DNA of 12,329 nt, from positions 1-12,329 of the forward strand of contig QXCR01000370.1 of NCBI GenBank assembly GCA_004380135.1, in the 5' to 3' direction. Origin of the DNA: Stemphylium vesicarium. Lineage: Eukaryota > Ascomycota > Dothideomycetes > Pleosporales > Pleosporaceae. The notes under the pieces were generated by a model. It was given only the letters and a program-made list of their open reading frames with translations. It was not told the origin of the DNA and searched no databases. Shown here in pieces: positions 1 through 8,165 of this stretch. Made by a program: the position numbers and the translations under genes. Positions within the stretch are counted from its first letter, which is position 1, and each line of letters starts with the position of its first letter.

Positions 1-600
1 GTCCGTAGCTAGGCTGCTTACAGCCGCCGTGGACGTCGTCTCGGAAACTCCGCTCTCTGGGCTACGTTGCAGTCGGTTAGTCAAGCAGATGTTACTGCAG
101 GGCTGGGCTCTTACGCAAACCTTTGGCAGGTTAGTGGCTGCCATGCCGATGATTGTGTCGGCACTTCTCGCAGCTTGGGAAGTTGCTTCGTTTCGTTGTT
201 CGCGCTCAGCACACCTACTGCGGAGTGGTACCAACGTCGAGAGTCTAGAAATGCAGCAGGAGGCGCAGCCTACAAATAAATGCTGCTACGCCAAGGCAGA
301 GCATGTATGGTAACGAACGCTACATCACCAATCCGAGAGGGGAGTAACCACTTGGCTTGTAACCAAGTGCGGCCCAGCTTTTCGCTCGGCATGAAAACTA
401 TCAAAGCGAGTGGTACTGCACACAACGATCGAAATTGTCTCGTGATCATTGTGCTTCGGTTGTGGCCTAACAAGGCGACGGGTTCTAGCAACTGAAAATC
501 TCTGCGCAAGCTCATATTACTCTTCGAAAGCTACAAAGATAGGCGCTCTAGCGGCTGTTATGCCGTTGTGAATAGTAGGGGCAACTATAAGTTGTTTAAG
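1..600. other. Unmutated island, no recognised gene
   Basis: The stretch has ordinary CpA and TpG content and moderate GC, unlike the block that follows. Short open frames exist on both strands (longest 94 codons, 29-313 plus), but they overlap each other. None has a recognisable domain, signal peptide or composition that would favour it. A small hairpin lies at 349-369 (7 bp arms, 7 nt loop). I see no gene I can support here. Confidence 0.6.
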
Positions 601-1640
601 TCTAGCGCCGCCTCCATAAATGTAGCATCCTATATTTATTCTATAACACTCTCTTATATAAATTATAAGTAGTATATAAGCATAATAACTACCTTATATT
701 ATAAGTATTACTATATTATAGTTAGTAGGTTCTTCTATTAGCTAATATAGTTAGGTATCTATATATTAGCCTAATACTCTTATTAGATCTTCTAATATCT
801 TCTACTACCTTCGCATTCTTTTACTATTCTACTACCTACGCGTACCTTATATATATAAATATACATCTCTACTCTATAGAATAATTAACGAGTTCTTATT
901 TTTCTATTCTCCGCCTATATCTTTCTAGTTTAAAAAATAGTACTTAGCGTCTACTACGCTTATTAGTAAAAATTCGCCTATAGTATAATCTAGTTCTTAT
1001 AAGCTAAAGAGTACTTATATCGCGCTAGTAATAGGCAGGCCTATGCATAATTATGTGGGGTCGTACTCTAGCGTTCACAATTCTTTACTAGGCTATAGTA
1101 GCAATCCTAACGGATAGGTGCATAAATATAAATATAGGAAAAGACTCGCGTTTAATGCTACTAGAGTCTTTATAAGCGCTCGCTACCCTCTTTATTTATA
1201 TCTAGAATAATAGGCTAGCTAGAGCGACAGACTAATACATAAGGCTTATATATATCTAAGATATCTACTAGTCTTTACTTATACTACTCCTACTTTATAA
1301 CTATCTTAGCTCCCTTCCTTTAGAGGTTAACGACCTAAGTACCTATAGTAATATAACTATAATTTTAATATATAAGCGAGCGAGTTATTAGCGTAGTAAA
1401 GAATCTAAAGTTAGCGTAAATACTTTAGCTATAATAATGCGGCGCAGTATCTAGACGATGCTAATATTAATAATAATTAAGATCTATAAGGCTAGAACTA
1501 TATTACATAGATATAACTAATACGTTAAAATACTTTAGAGCTTAGATTACTTAGTCGTATCTATATACGCAAATACACTTATACATGAGACCTAATACTA
1601 AGGCCACTTCATGCCTATAGGATCGTGAAGGTAGACATTA
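600..1640. other. RIP-mutated AT-rich block
   Basis: CpA and TpG are nearly absent and TpA is extremely common, while C before T, C or G is retained. That is the dinucleotide signature of repeat-induced point mutation (CpA to TpA on either strand). Stops in every frame are almost all TAA or TAG. Reading through them gives plausible-looking frames in more than one register, so I name no gene. RIP is known to act on duplicated DNA, so this was probably once part of a repeat. Confidence 0.85.
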
Positions 1641-2230
1641 CGCTATGTGCGAGGCTAGCAAGGCTCGTATTAGTTAGCAGGCGCGTCTGCGCTGCCGTTA
1701 ACCGGTGACGCTTGCTCCGGGAAAGACAAGTGCCAGAGATGAAACATAGGCCGCGCACCACTTGTTATGTTGCCTGGAACTGCCGAGGCGACATGGCCCA
1801 GACCTCGCTTGTCTCTAATAGGCAGAGTTGCCTAGGCCATATGCTGATAATTGTTCCGCGCCCTTGCAGTTTTATTCCAAGGCTGCGGAGTGTTTTTGGT
1901 CCCAACACAGTGGACAGCAGTGCGAGCGTTCTGTACATGTGCCGGTCCACTTCCGAGTGCTGCGCTAGCGCCTATCCGGATCTAATAATTACACGTTCCG
2001 CCTCTCCCACTAGCCGCCGCCATAGTCGTAGACTACCATTGGCTCTTCATGCTCGTCACTCGATGATGTGAGGTTGCTGTGCCGCGAAGATGCAGAAAAC
2101 GACACGACGGCAGCTTCAGACGGCGCAAGGACGGCATCGCCCCCGGCTTGTGCCCGCCTCCAACGAAGACCTAGAAAGCAGGACTAATAGGCTTGATATA
2201 GTTGCGGGTAGAGATGCCGTTAGGAGCGTT
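1640..2230. other. Unmutated island with a weak 119-codon open frame
   Basis: CpA and TpG return to normal at about 1600-1640. The longest open frame is 1712-2071 on the plus strand (119 codons, rich in Arg, Ser and Cys). It has no recognisable domain, no low-complexity feature and no supporting neighbour. The frame can be followed upstream into the RIP block only by passing TGA as well as TAA/TAG codons, which weakens the case for coding. Treated as hypothetical at best. Confidence 0.35.
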
Positions 2231-2234
2231 GTAA

Positions 2235-2256
2235 CGTTAATTATTTAATATTAACG
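2235..2256. repeat. AT-rich palindrome with CGTTAAT arms
   Basis: Seven-base arms (CGTTAAT / ATTAACG) flank an 8 nt AT spacer. A related but shorter palindrome with CGTTAA / TTAACG arms occurs at 12023-12038, just outside the transposon end. The function is unknown and chance similarity is possible in DNA this AT-rich. Confidence 0.35.
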
Positions 2257-2328
2257 CGCCTATTATTAGACTACTATTCGTTGTGGCCGACGTTAAAGTG
2301 ACGTAAGCAGGCCGTTTAGCTAAGATAT

Positions 2329-2427
2329 GCGGATCGCTAGTCTCTGCGCGCGGCAAACGCCCTATATAAGGGCATTTTACGTGACCGTTCATGTATGCGA
2401 GCGTGTGCAGGATTGTGGCTCTACACT
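2329..2427 (+). repeat. Tandem direct repeat, copy 1 (99 bp)
   Basis: This copy starts GCGGATCGCTAG and matches the adjoining copy at 2428-2545 along its whole length, apart from a 19 bp segment missing here. Its centre reads GCCCTATATAAGGGC where copy 2 reads GCCCTGCATGAGGGC. All three differences there are TpG-to-TpA or CpA-to-TpA changes, i.e. RIP-type. Another, CTCTACAC against CTCCACAC, is also CpA-to-TpA. Confidence 0.88.
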
Positions 2428-2545
2428 GCGGATCGCTAGTCTCTACGCGCGGCAAACGCCCGCGGAAGGCGCAACAGCCCTGCATGAGGGCAGTTCACGT
2501 GACCGCTCATGTATGCGAGCGTGTGCAGGATTGTGGCTCCACACC
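2428..2545 (+). repeat. Tandem direct repeat, copy 2 (118 bp)
   Basis: Second copy of the repeat, carrying the 19 bp segment that copy 1 lacks. It contains GCCCTGCATGAGGGC, a 5 bp-arm hairpin, followed by TTCACGTGACC, which includes a CACGTG E-box. The reciprocal RIP-type change CTCTACGC against CTCTGCGC shows that each copy has taken its own mutations since duplication. Confidence 0.88.
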
Positions 2546-2620
2546 GCAGGGGCATCCACCCTCCACCCTATAAGCGTAGCATATGTTACCTCGCCCCATA
2601 TTCGTTGGAATGCACTCTCA

Positions 2621-3670
2621 TGCACTTGCAGCCTCCGCTTTGTGGACGCGGCTCAGTTGCCGTCCTACAGGGACATGGACCCGCCTATGCGCTTGTCTAG
2701 ACGAGATTTAGGCTCTATAGAGATAACATAGTAATTAGTCTAAGCATTTAAGAGAATATGCATTTATAATATTACTAATAGAAACTAGTACTATTTAGGT
2801 AAGATAACTATTAAGCTCCTATTTATAGGAACTAGAAATTATAAATATACGAGGCTAGCTATAATCGCTACCACGAAGCGCGCGTTTGCGCTTACGCCCT
2901 ACCTGCCCCTGTACCTGTCGCTGCTAAGGTGCATGCTCAACACTCGGAGAAACTGTCTCGCGAGCGGATTGCCAGCTCTCCGTTTCTGCTGCCGGCGGGC
3001 TCGGAGAGACAGGTCTCTTTGCCCTTCGCTGCACGAGCACCTTGACATGGTCTCTCTGATGCGGCTTCGGCTTCGACTCCAGCTCTAGCTCCGGCTCCGG
3101 CTCCAGTTCCAGCTCCGGCTGCAAGGCTTGGTGTTGTGTCTTGTGGTGCTCTGCCTCGAGCGACTCCGGTCTCCATTCCTCGGCCGGCTCAGGTCCCACC
3201 TTGGGCTTGGTGGTCTCAGCTCCATCATCTTGGCACGCTTCCTCGCTGTTACTCGTCTCTCGCTTCTGTGCTGCGATCTTCACATTCTGCTTCTTGACGG
3301 CCAGTTGCCACTTGAGTGTTGAGATCTCGTACGACATTATAGTACGTTCTTAGCTAAAGTTTTCCTAGAAGTTATAGATAATTAGGTTCTTCTTACTTAG
3401 CACCTATAAGAAGATGCTAATTAAATGTAAGTAGCTTTATAGCTAATTAAAGAGCTAGCGATTATCGTACTAGAGATATATATAAGTCTTGTCTTTATAA
3501 TATCGAAGAATAGCTATATATAGTATTTAGACGAATAGGTAGCCTGCTTAGTCGTGTTATAGGAAGCTATAGCGCGAAGAGTTGAGCTCTGTATGTAAGA
3601 CGTGATAAAGGAAGTGCTGCGAACTATAAGCCTGCGGGTTGCAAGTAGAGCAAGGGCAGAATTGTGCCCG
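2621..3670 (-). pseudogene. RIP-broken gene for a Glu/Pro-rich protein with a basic patch (unrecognised)
   Basis: The intact core is a 137-codon open frame from ATG at 3337 to TAG at 2924, in an unmutated GC-rich island. It begins MSYEISTLKWQL, is polar and helix-prone, then runs through an acidic ELEPEPELELES tract with KPKP. Upstream (to TGA at 3673) and downstream (to TGA at 2620) the same frame continues through RIP DNA. It is interrupted only by TAA/TAG, which RIP makes from CAA, CAG or TGG codons. Downstream of the first TAG is a basic GRKRKRALRG segment resembling a nuclear localisation signal. The upstream part is hydrophobic and Tyr/Leu-rich. No domain is recognised. A different frame of the island is also open for 79 codons, so the reading frame is likely but not proven. 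A nuclear or cytoskeletal coiled-coil protein is possible but speculative. Confidence 0.42.
3330..3600. other. RIP-mutated block inside the Glu/Pro-rich gene
   Basis: CpA/TpG-poor, TpA-rich block with sharp edges against the GC-rich islands on both sides. It covers the presumed 5' portion of the minus-strand pseudogene at 2621-3670, so one reading frame is partly mutated and partly untouched. Confidence 0.75.
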
Positions 3671-4084
3671 TCAATACTATACGACAACGCTTGCCTTGAG
3701 GGCTTTGAGCAGAGTCACCCCCAGTCACTGTCGCTGTGCATGCCATCCCGAGTGGTTGCGCCTGATGCCGAGTGGTGTCATGGCATTCTGGGTGGCGTGT
3801 ACTATTCTAGACAACGAACTATTCTAGTAGCTGTCCACATTTTCGGGCGGTTTGTACTATCTTAGGCTGTATGCTTGCGTTTAGAGACATTGCATTTAGA
3901 TCTACTATCGTTGTCGGCGTTGTCGCTGCAGGGCCTGCAAGAATAGTCCTCCATCTCTTAGCCATCCCTGCATGCTGGCAGTGCAGTCACATCTCTTTTG
4001 GACATTTGCTGCTGTTAAATAGATCGTCTCCTGCGGCCATCAACCTACAGGCCAATCGTGCATTATATCTTACCGCGCTTCTTA

Positions 4085-4290
4085 CTAGAGCGACGACTAG
4101 TCCCTAATTAAAGACCCCGTCGAACGCTGTAGGGTATAGAACCGCATCGCTTAGCGCGAATACCGTATATAATAGTCGCCCCACTCCGCGCTTCTTTACT
4201 AATACCTACCTAGGTAAGAAACTTAAGAAGAGACTTAAGGAAGCTAAAGGCATTATCGCGTCTAGATTATAGTTAGGTAATAATGTTTAA
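4085..4290. other. RIP-mutated block
   Basis: Short TpA-rich, CpA/TpG-poor block between two unmutated islands, lying within the plus-strand open frame 3871-4917. Confidence 0.65.
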
Positions 4291-4549
4291 CCCGCGAAGC
4301 CCTCTACTCTGCCTGATCCGCCCTTTCCCAAAGACTATATCGAGACCGACACGGCAGACCTTCGTCGCGGCCGGGGCAGCCGGCTACAGGACAGCAGCGT
4401 TGTTCCGGGACAATAACAGTGTAAAGGAGAACCTTCAGATGCTCTGTTGCCAGCTACGCCCTCGTTGCTTTCGACATCTGGCGGGATCGCAGGAGGCATA
4501 GCGCAGAACACGGATTCTTATCTTCCACGCTTCAATCCTTCGACGTCCG

Positions 4550-4800
4550 TTGTGGCTAGCTTAGCTATACTATTCGCTATTAAACACCTTCTACTAAACC
4601 TACGCTACGCTAATAGTAGTAGTAGTCTATTTAATAAAGGCTACTTAGCTATAAATAGACCTTAGGTAGCGGCTTATTATTAGTAGCTATAGAAACTAAA
4701 GCTTATTAAGGAATATATAGCCTAAATAATGTAATACTATATAGCTAATAATTTAACTACTTTTCTATTATAGAAGCCTAAATTATTTAAGTAAGTAGCC
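4550..4800. other. RIP-mutated block
   Basis: TpA-rich, CpA/TpG-depleted block. It contains clustered TAG/TAA codons (4681-4692) in the frame of the 3871-4917 pseudogene, as expected of mutated Gln codons. Confidence 0.7.
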
Positions 4801-4917
4801 TTATGCCTATGTTCACCTAATCTGCAATTTCTTCTAATTAGAAGTACGCTGCATAGGCGGCAGCCCTAAAGCCTAGACTGGCAGCTCGTTCGAGCCGGCC
4901 CACCTTTGGACGTGTAG

Positions 4918-5300
4918 TGGCCCTTTCGTAAGCAGAGCATGTGATGTTAGAGGCCATAGCCCCACGATCCCTAGTAGTTTAGTAGGTGCAAGCATAGATT
5001 CAACCACTCCCCCTTAAGCAGCAGAGCATAATCCCGAGTCGTTCCTGCGCATCGCCCTAAGTGATCCCCACCAGATCCAGGTAGCCTGTGGCTCGGTCGC
5101 GCAGCTTTTGTTAAGTGATGCAGCGAAACAGCCATGCCGACTGGGATATGATCTCTGCCTCGAAGCCCCTTCGCCGCTCGGGGGGAAGCTACCCTTTGCT
5201 GCCCTATTCTGCCGACTGCCTGTGGATAGATTAACGACAATGGCGTCTAGAGTCCTCACACGGCGGGATAAGCCCACAGTAAGTTTAGCTAAAGGGTGAG
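4918..5300. other. Unmutated GC-rich spacer, no gene supported
   Basis: Ordinary composition. Two overlapping minus-strand frames (4971-5240 and 5014-5388) and a plus-strand frame (5108-5299) are open by chance or as mutual shadows. None shows a domain, and the longest runs antisense into the coiled-coil frame that starts at 5334. I see nothing else here. Confidence 0.5.
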
Positions 5301-5333
5301 TAATGACATAGCTAAGATCCAAACTAACGCTCT

Positions 5334-5735
5334 GTGCAACAACAGAACGTCGACGACCAGATTCGACTGCTCGACGTCCACCTGGCAAACTTGATCGCTA
5401 CCGCCCAGGCCTCGCGCATCCGCTTGAGCGTGCTCTCGTCCGGCTATGCAGCACTCTCGTCCAACTACGCAGCGCTCTCGTCCGACTACGCAGCGCTCTC
5501 GTCCAACTACGCGGCGCTCGAGCAGCTGCATCAATCCTACACAAATTATGTCGAAGAACTCCAGAAAGACAAGTGGAACACTATAGCACAGCTCCGCCAG
5601 TCGAGTTCACGAGAGTTCTAGTTGCAGGCGAAGCTCCAATTCGAAAGAGCAACACTTAGAAGGTCTAGGTAGCGTAGGCAACGCAGAAGTTGTGAGAGAT
5701 GGAAGTCCTACTAGTATAAGTACTAGGAAAGTTGA
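5334..5735 (+). pseudogene. Coiled-coil protein with heptad repeats, RIP-truncated
   Basis: A 95-codon frame is open from about 5334 to TAG at 5619. The only start codon near its 5' edge is GTG, so the true start is probably upstream and lost; TAA and TGA at 5301-5306 bound the frame. It opens with a helix-prone DDQIRLLDVHLANLIATAQA segment, then four copies of the heptad A-L-S-S-x-Y-A (5430-5513), then EQLHQSYTNYVEELQKDKW. The regular seven-residue spacing of Leu/Tyr/Ala fits a coiled coil. After the TAG the same frame continues with RATLRR and RRQRRSCERW segments and only TAG stops until TGA at 5733, as RIP begins near 5700. The protein is likely structural or a scaffold; the family is not recognised. 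Length before decay is unknown. Confidence 0.48.
5430..5513 (+). repeat. Four 21-bp tandem repeats encoding heptads
   Basis: Units 5430-5450, 5451-5471, 5472-5492 and 5493-5513 share the pattern GCGCTCTCGTCCAACTACGCA with few substitutions. They differ mainly in the fifth residue (Gly, Asn, Asp, Asn). The period is exactly seven codons, so expansion keeps both frame and heptad register. Confidence 0.92.
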
Positions 5736-6295
5736 CATAGGCTCGCGAGTTAGCTAAATTTTTAGAGGCCTAGAAGTATACTATAAGGATTTAAGCTTAT
5801 TCGTATATTAGATATTAGGCATAGTAGTGATAGAGAGAAGGAGATATCGTAACTTATCTACCTAGAATAATATTCTAGACTATATATTAATATCCTCCTT
5901 TTATCTATTGTGTGCATAAATTGATTAACTGGCCACTCGAGCCACGTCTAGTATCTGTATAGCGCAGTCGAGCGTGCGATATGCTACTAGATAGTAGGGT
6001 TAAATGTAGGACAGTAAACACAGCAACGATACTTACTAGCGGAGCTTTACGTAGGGCAGAACGCATTAGTATGCATGGCGGGCAGCTGTGGAGTGGGCGA
6101 GTTATTGCACGGTTAGTTATAAGTATAGCTTATAATTACTAGCGTGTTGCGAGCTAAGATAGTAATAATACATATTTAATAGCTAATAAATAACGCGCTA
6201 AAAGGCTCTCTTACTCTCTAGTCTATCTACAGAACTCTTACGATAAACTTAGAACATCCTATAACATCCTTATAATAATGCATACTAAACGACCT
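5736..6295. other. Mixed RIP and unmutated DNA, no gene seen
   Basis: RIP signature is strong at about 5740-5920 and 6110-6300, with a weaker, more GC-rich patch at 5925-6110. Neither strand shows a recognisable protein or RNA. An imperfect AT palindrome (AGTTATAAG / CTTATAATT) lies near 6116-6140. Confidence 0.55.
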
Positions 6296-6300
6296 TTACA

Positions 6301-6375
6301 TGTGACGGTTTATGGGGTAAGAACATCTCACCACCACGTGGCACCTAGGATGTTCTTACCCCATAAACCGTCACA
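6301..6375. mobile_element. 75-bp perfect hairpin insertion flanked by TTACA direct repeats
   Basis: Two perfect 27 bp inverted arms (6301-6327 and 6349-6375, starting TGTGACGGTTTATGGGG) enclose a 21 nt loop with a CCACGTGG palindrome. TTACA occurs immediately on both sides (6296-6300 and 6376-6380), as expected of a 5 bp target-site duplication. The ends are TG...CA. CpA and TpG are intact although the neighbourhood is RIP-mutated, so it is either younger than the RIP or too short to be recognised by it. Five-base duplications with TG/CA ends are typical of LTR-type integration, but the palindrome is more like a minimal MITE. Family unknown. Confidence 0.75.
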
Positions 6376-6567
6376 TTACAGGCCCGAGTTCTAGCAATGC
6401 GCATAAGCGAGTGCAGGATAAAACAGAATTAGGCATATATAGTCAGCTGTGCATTCTCTATTCTCACGTCTTCTAGTTGCTATTTTACGGTCCCTAAATT
6501 TCTTATGTGTTTTTTAATTACTAAGCGACTAACTAATTATAGAAATAGATTTAAAGCTTATTTAGAT

Positions 6568-7412
6568 TTATATATTAGCTCCCCTATTAATACTAATAAC
6601 TTTCCTATTTACCTACTCCCCATCCTATAAGGTAAGAAAGGTAATAACGCAGGAGATATTAGAAGTCTCGCCTACGCGATAGTGTAGAGATAGTCTTAAG
6701 ATATAGCTATTAATATAATCTTTTTTATTATTAGGTACGACTTTATCTTAGCCTATATAGAATATATTAGTTCTAATACTACTAAGAGTAATATAATTAA
6801 CTATAACCTTCTTTTCCTTAGTATCTACTACTATATAATATATAATTAACTTAATAGCTCTCTTAGAGATAGCGTATACTATGTATTTAGAAATGCCTTT
6901 TACCTATATAGTAATAGAACTTATAAATATAATCTAGCTACTATTCTCTATTCTTTTATAGGCCTCCTATATAGTAAAGAATTAAGTATAAGTATTTGTC
7001 GTAAAGGTGTAGTTAAAATTATCTACTTTAATATCGCTAAAATAGCTAGAAGAGTGGATGCCCGCATTGGGGCAGCATATATCGAGTCTACCGAACTAGG
7101 TAATAATACTGTCTATTAATGTTTTAATCTCTTTAATGTTATCGACATTTGCCTAGAAGAGGGCGGTATTAGACCTGTTTCCTAGAGCCTTAATTCTCTT
7201 AACGACCTGCTCAGCGTCGCTAACACTATTAAGGTAATTAATAGCGACCTTGGCGCCTCGCTGGGCGAGCTCGAGAGCTATAGCTGCTCCTATGCCACGG
7301 CCTAGATGGTCATTTAGTCTACCTTACCAAAACAAGGATACTAGGACAACTTACTTAAGCCCGTAACGACTGCAACCTTACCTTCTAGGCTAGAGCTTAG
7401 AATAATAGACAT
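6568..7412 (-). pseudogene. Short-chain dehydrogenase/reductase, RIP-killed (tetrahydroxynaphthalene/versicolorin-reductase-like)
   Basis: ATG at 7412 leads into a 58 nt exon, a 53 nt intron (7354-7302) and a 734 nt exon ending TAA at 6568. This gives 263 codons, normal for classical SDRs. Visible motifs in order are LEGKVAVVTG joined by splicing to LSRGIGAAIALELA (NADPH-binding Gly motif), the beta-2 region AKVAINY, CCPNAGI (NAG motif), FISSIT (catalytic Ser), YAISK (catalytic Tyr-x3-Lys), and near the C-terminus a DGE-stop-VN-K segment where the family has DGEWVNGK. There are no indels. Nine in-frame stops, all TAA/TAG, fall at plausible Gln or Trp positions. RIP is heavy in the 3' half and light at 7060-7330. 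The family reduces polyhydroxylated aromatic polyketides or other carbonyls with NADPH in the cytosol. The family call is strong; the exact substrate is not determinable. Confidence 0.92.
7302..7354 (-). other. Intron of the SDR pseudogene
   Basis: 5' site GTAAGT at 7354-7349 and 3' TAG at 7304-7302, 53 nt, phase 1. Removing it rejoins VVTGL to SRGIGAAIA, restoring the conserved TGxxxGIG coenzyme motif across the junction. A GACTAAATGACC stretch near the 3' end could supply the branch point. This join is the strongest evidence that the gene was once functional in a fungus. Confidence 0.9.
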
Positions 7413-7789
7413 AGTAAACGTAGTTGCGATAGCTAGATTAGAGCGCTGCGATAGTAGGTAAAACAGACGAGTACGAATCTTATTATATATCTACTAAAGC
7501 GGCTAAGGAAAGGATAGTTATATATTAATTAGAGATCTAGCCTATAGAGAACTATATTAGATAATAGATTATTAAAACTAGGTAAAGAAAATGCTTACGT
7601 AATGTAGCCTCAGCTTAGTAGTATTAGTTTAGATAATACGATTTTTCTAAGATTTAGATATTTCTCTTCTTAATACGTAGTAGTTAGTAGAAATTAAGTC
7701 GCCCTCCTAACTAGAGCGTATAGTAGACTACTTAGGATCGCATTAACCCACTTAGCACGGCGAGGGGCGAACTACTCGAGATAATTAAG
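7413..7789. other. RIP-mutated spacer upstream of the SDR gene
   Basis: TpA-rich sequence containing the former 5' flank of the SDR gene. On the minus strand, a hydrophobic HFLYLVLIIYYLI-like run occurs in one frame near 7590. It could be a further membrane segment of the fragment at 7790-8165, but the frame differs and no splice link is certain. No other feature seen. Confidence 0.45.
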
Positions 7790-8165
7790 ACCTAAGTAAA
7801 GCCTACCCGTCAGACAGTGCCGTATAACATAGTGTGACATAGTATAGTACGTGGCTTACTATAAGCAAAATCACTAAGCCCTTTCTATTATATCTAGTAT
7901 AATAAGAATTCTCGTAGTTTTGCTAAGACCCTAAGCCGGCTTGCGATTGCGATTGCAGTGTTAGTAGTTAGCTTAGCACGCGCTTGTCTAAGAACGCTCT
8001 AGCTAGGTATTTACGTCCGAATAAGTATAAGACGGTGTTGTCTAGGAGTAATGTAATATTAAGTGGCACGATGCTTATATAGGATACGCTATTCGATTTT
8101 TTATAATAGCCTTAGACGTATAGGGCTATAGCTGCAGTACTTAAAAAGTAAGGAACGTGCGGCAT
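7790..8165 (-). pseudogene. Possible polytopic membrane protein fragment, RIP-mutated
   Basis: From ATG at 8165 the minus frame reads MPHVPYFLSTAAIALYV, then, after one TAA, a hydrophilic GYYKKSNSVSYIS stretch. Next is a hydrophobic PLNITLLLDNTVLYLFG run followed by basic RKYLARAFLDKR, and later VILLIVSHVLYYVTL. The alternation of hydrophobic runs with basic loops suggests several transmembrane helices. Stops are TAA/TAG only. It lies upstream of and co-oriented with the SDR pseudogene and divergent from the GMC gene. No family is recognised and part of the length may be intronic. Because RIP DNA opens many frames once TAA/TAG are ignored, confidence is low. Confidence 0.35.

Larger units (their letters stand above)
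3871..4917 (+). pseudogene. RIP-broken open frame of about 349 codons, function unknown
   Basis: Frame from ATG at 3871 to TAG at 4915-4917. Every internal stop is TAA or TAG (for example 4105, 4270, 4288, 4414, 4663, 4681). The first 78 codons are open. The central unmutated stretch from 4291 to 4662 has a single stop in 124 codons. It reads as a Pro/Ser-rich region containing LPDPPFPKDYIETDTADLRR and then a Gly/Ser/Ala-rich segment. A basic KKLKKRLKEAKG segment lies just before it, and the 3' RIP part would be Gln/Leu/Lys-rich if stops were Gln. No domain is recognised. Since RIP DNA lacks TGA-type stops in general, the flanking extensions are weak evidence; the central portion is the best support. 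Confidence 0.35.

Noticed and set aside
324..400. tRNA-Thr (TGT) candidate: CTTGG-CTTGTAA-CCAAG at 351-367 looks like an anticodon arm with U33 and anticodon UGU
   Set aside because: No D arm (AGTGG-type box) upstream and no TTCGA T arm downstream; the acceptor ends do not pair. It is only a small hairpin.
600..1640. Several long plus- and minus-strand frames that open up if TAA/TAG are read as Gln
   Set aside because: In RIP DNA nearly all stops are TAA/TAG, so competing frames all look open. No family motif was found in any of them, so no gene is called.
3602..3865. 87-codon plus-strand open frame next to the 3871 frame
   Set aside because: Overlaps other open frames in the same island, no motif, and does not continue into the later plus-strand frame.
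4860..4910. GTTCGAGCC motif resembling a tRNA T loop
   Set aside because: The flanking bases do not form a T stem, and no anticodon or D arm lies at the right distance on either strand.
5014..5388. 124-codon minus-strand open frame
   Set aside because: It overlaps the coiled-coil frame antisense, has no domain, and looks like a GC-rich shadow; the 5289-5534 minus frame with repeated VGRE is the antisense of the 21-bp repeats.
5990..6005. TAGGGTTA telomere-like octamer
   Set aside because: Single occurrence; no TTAGGG array anywhere in the window.
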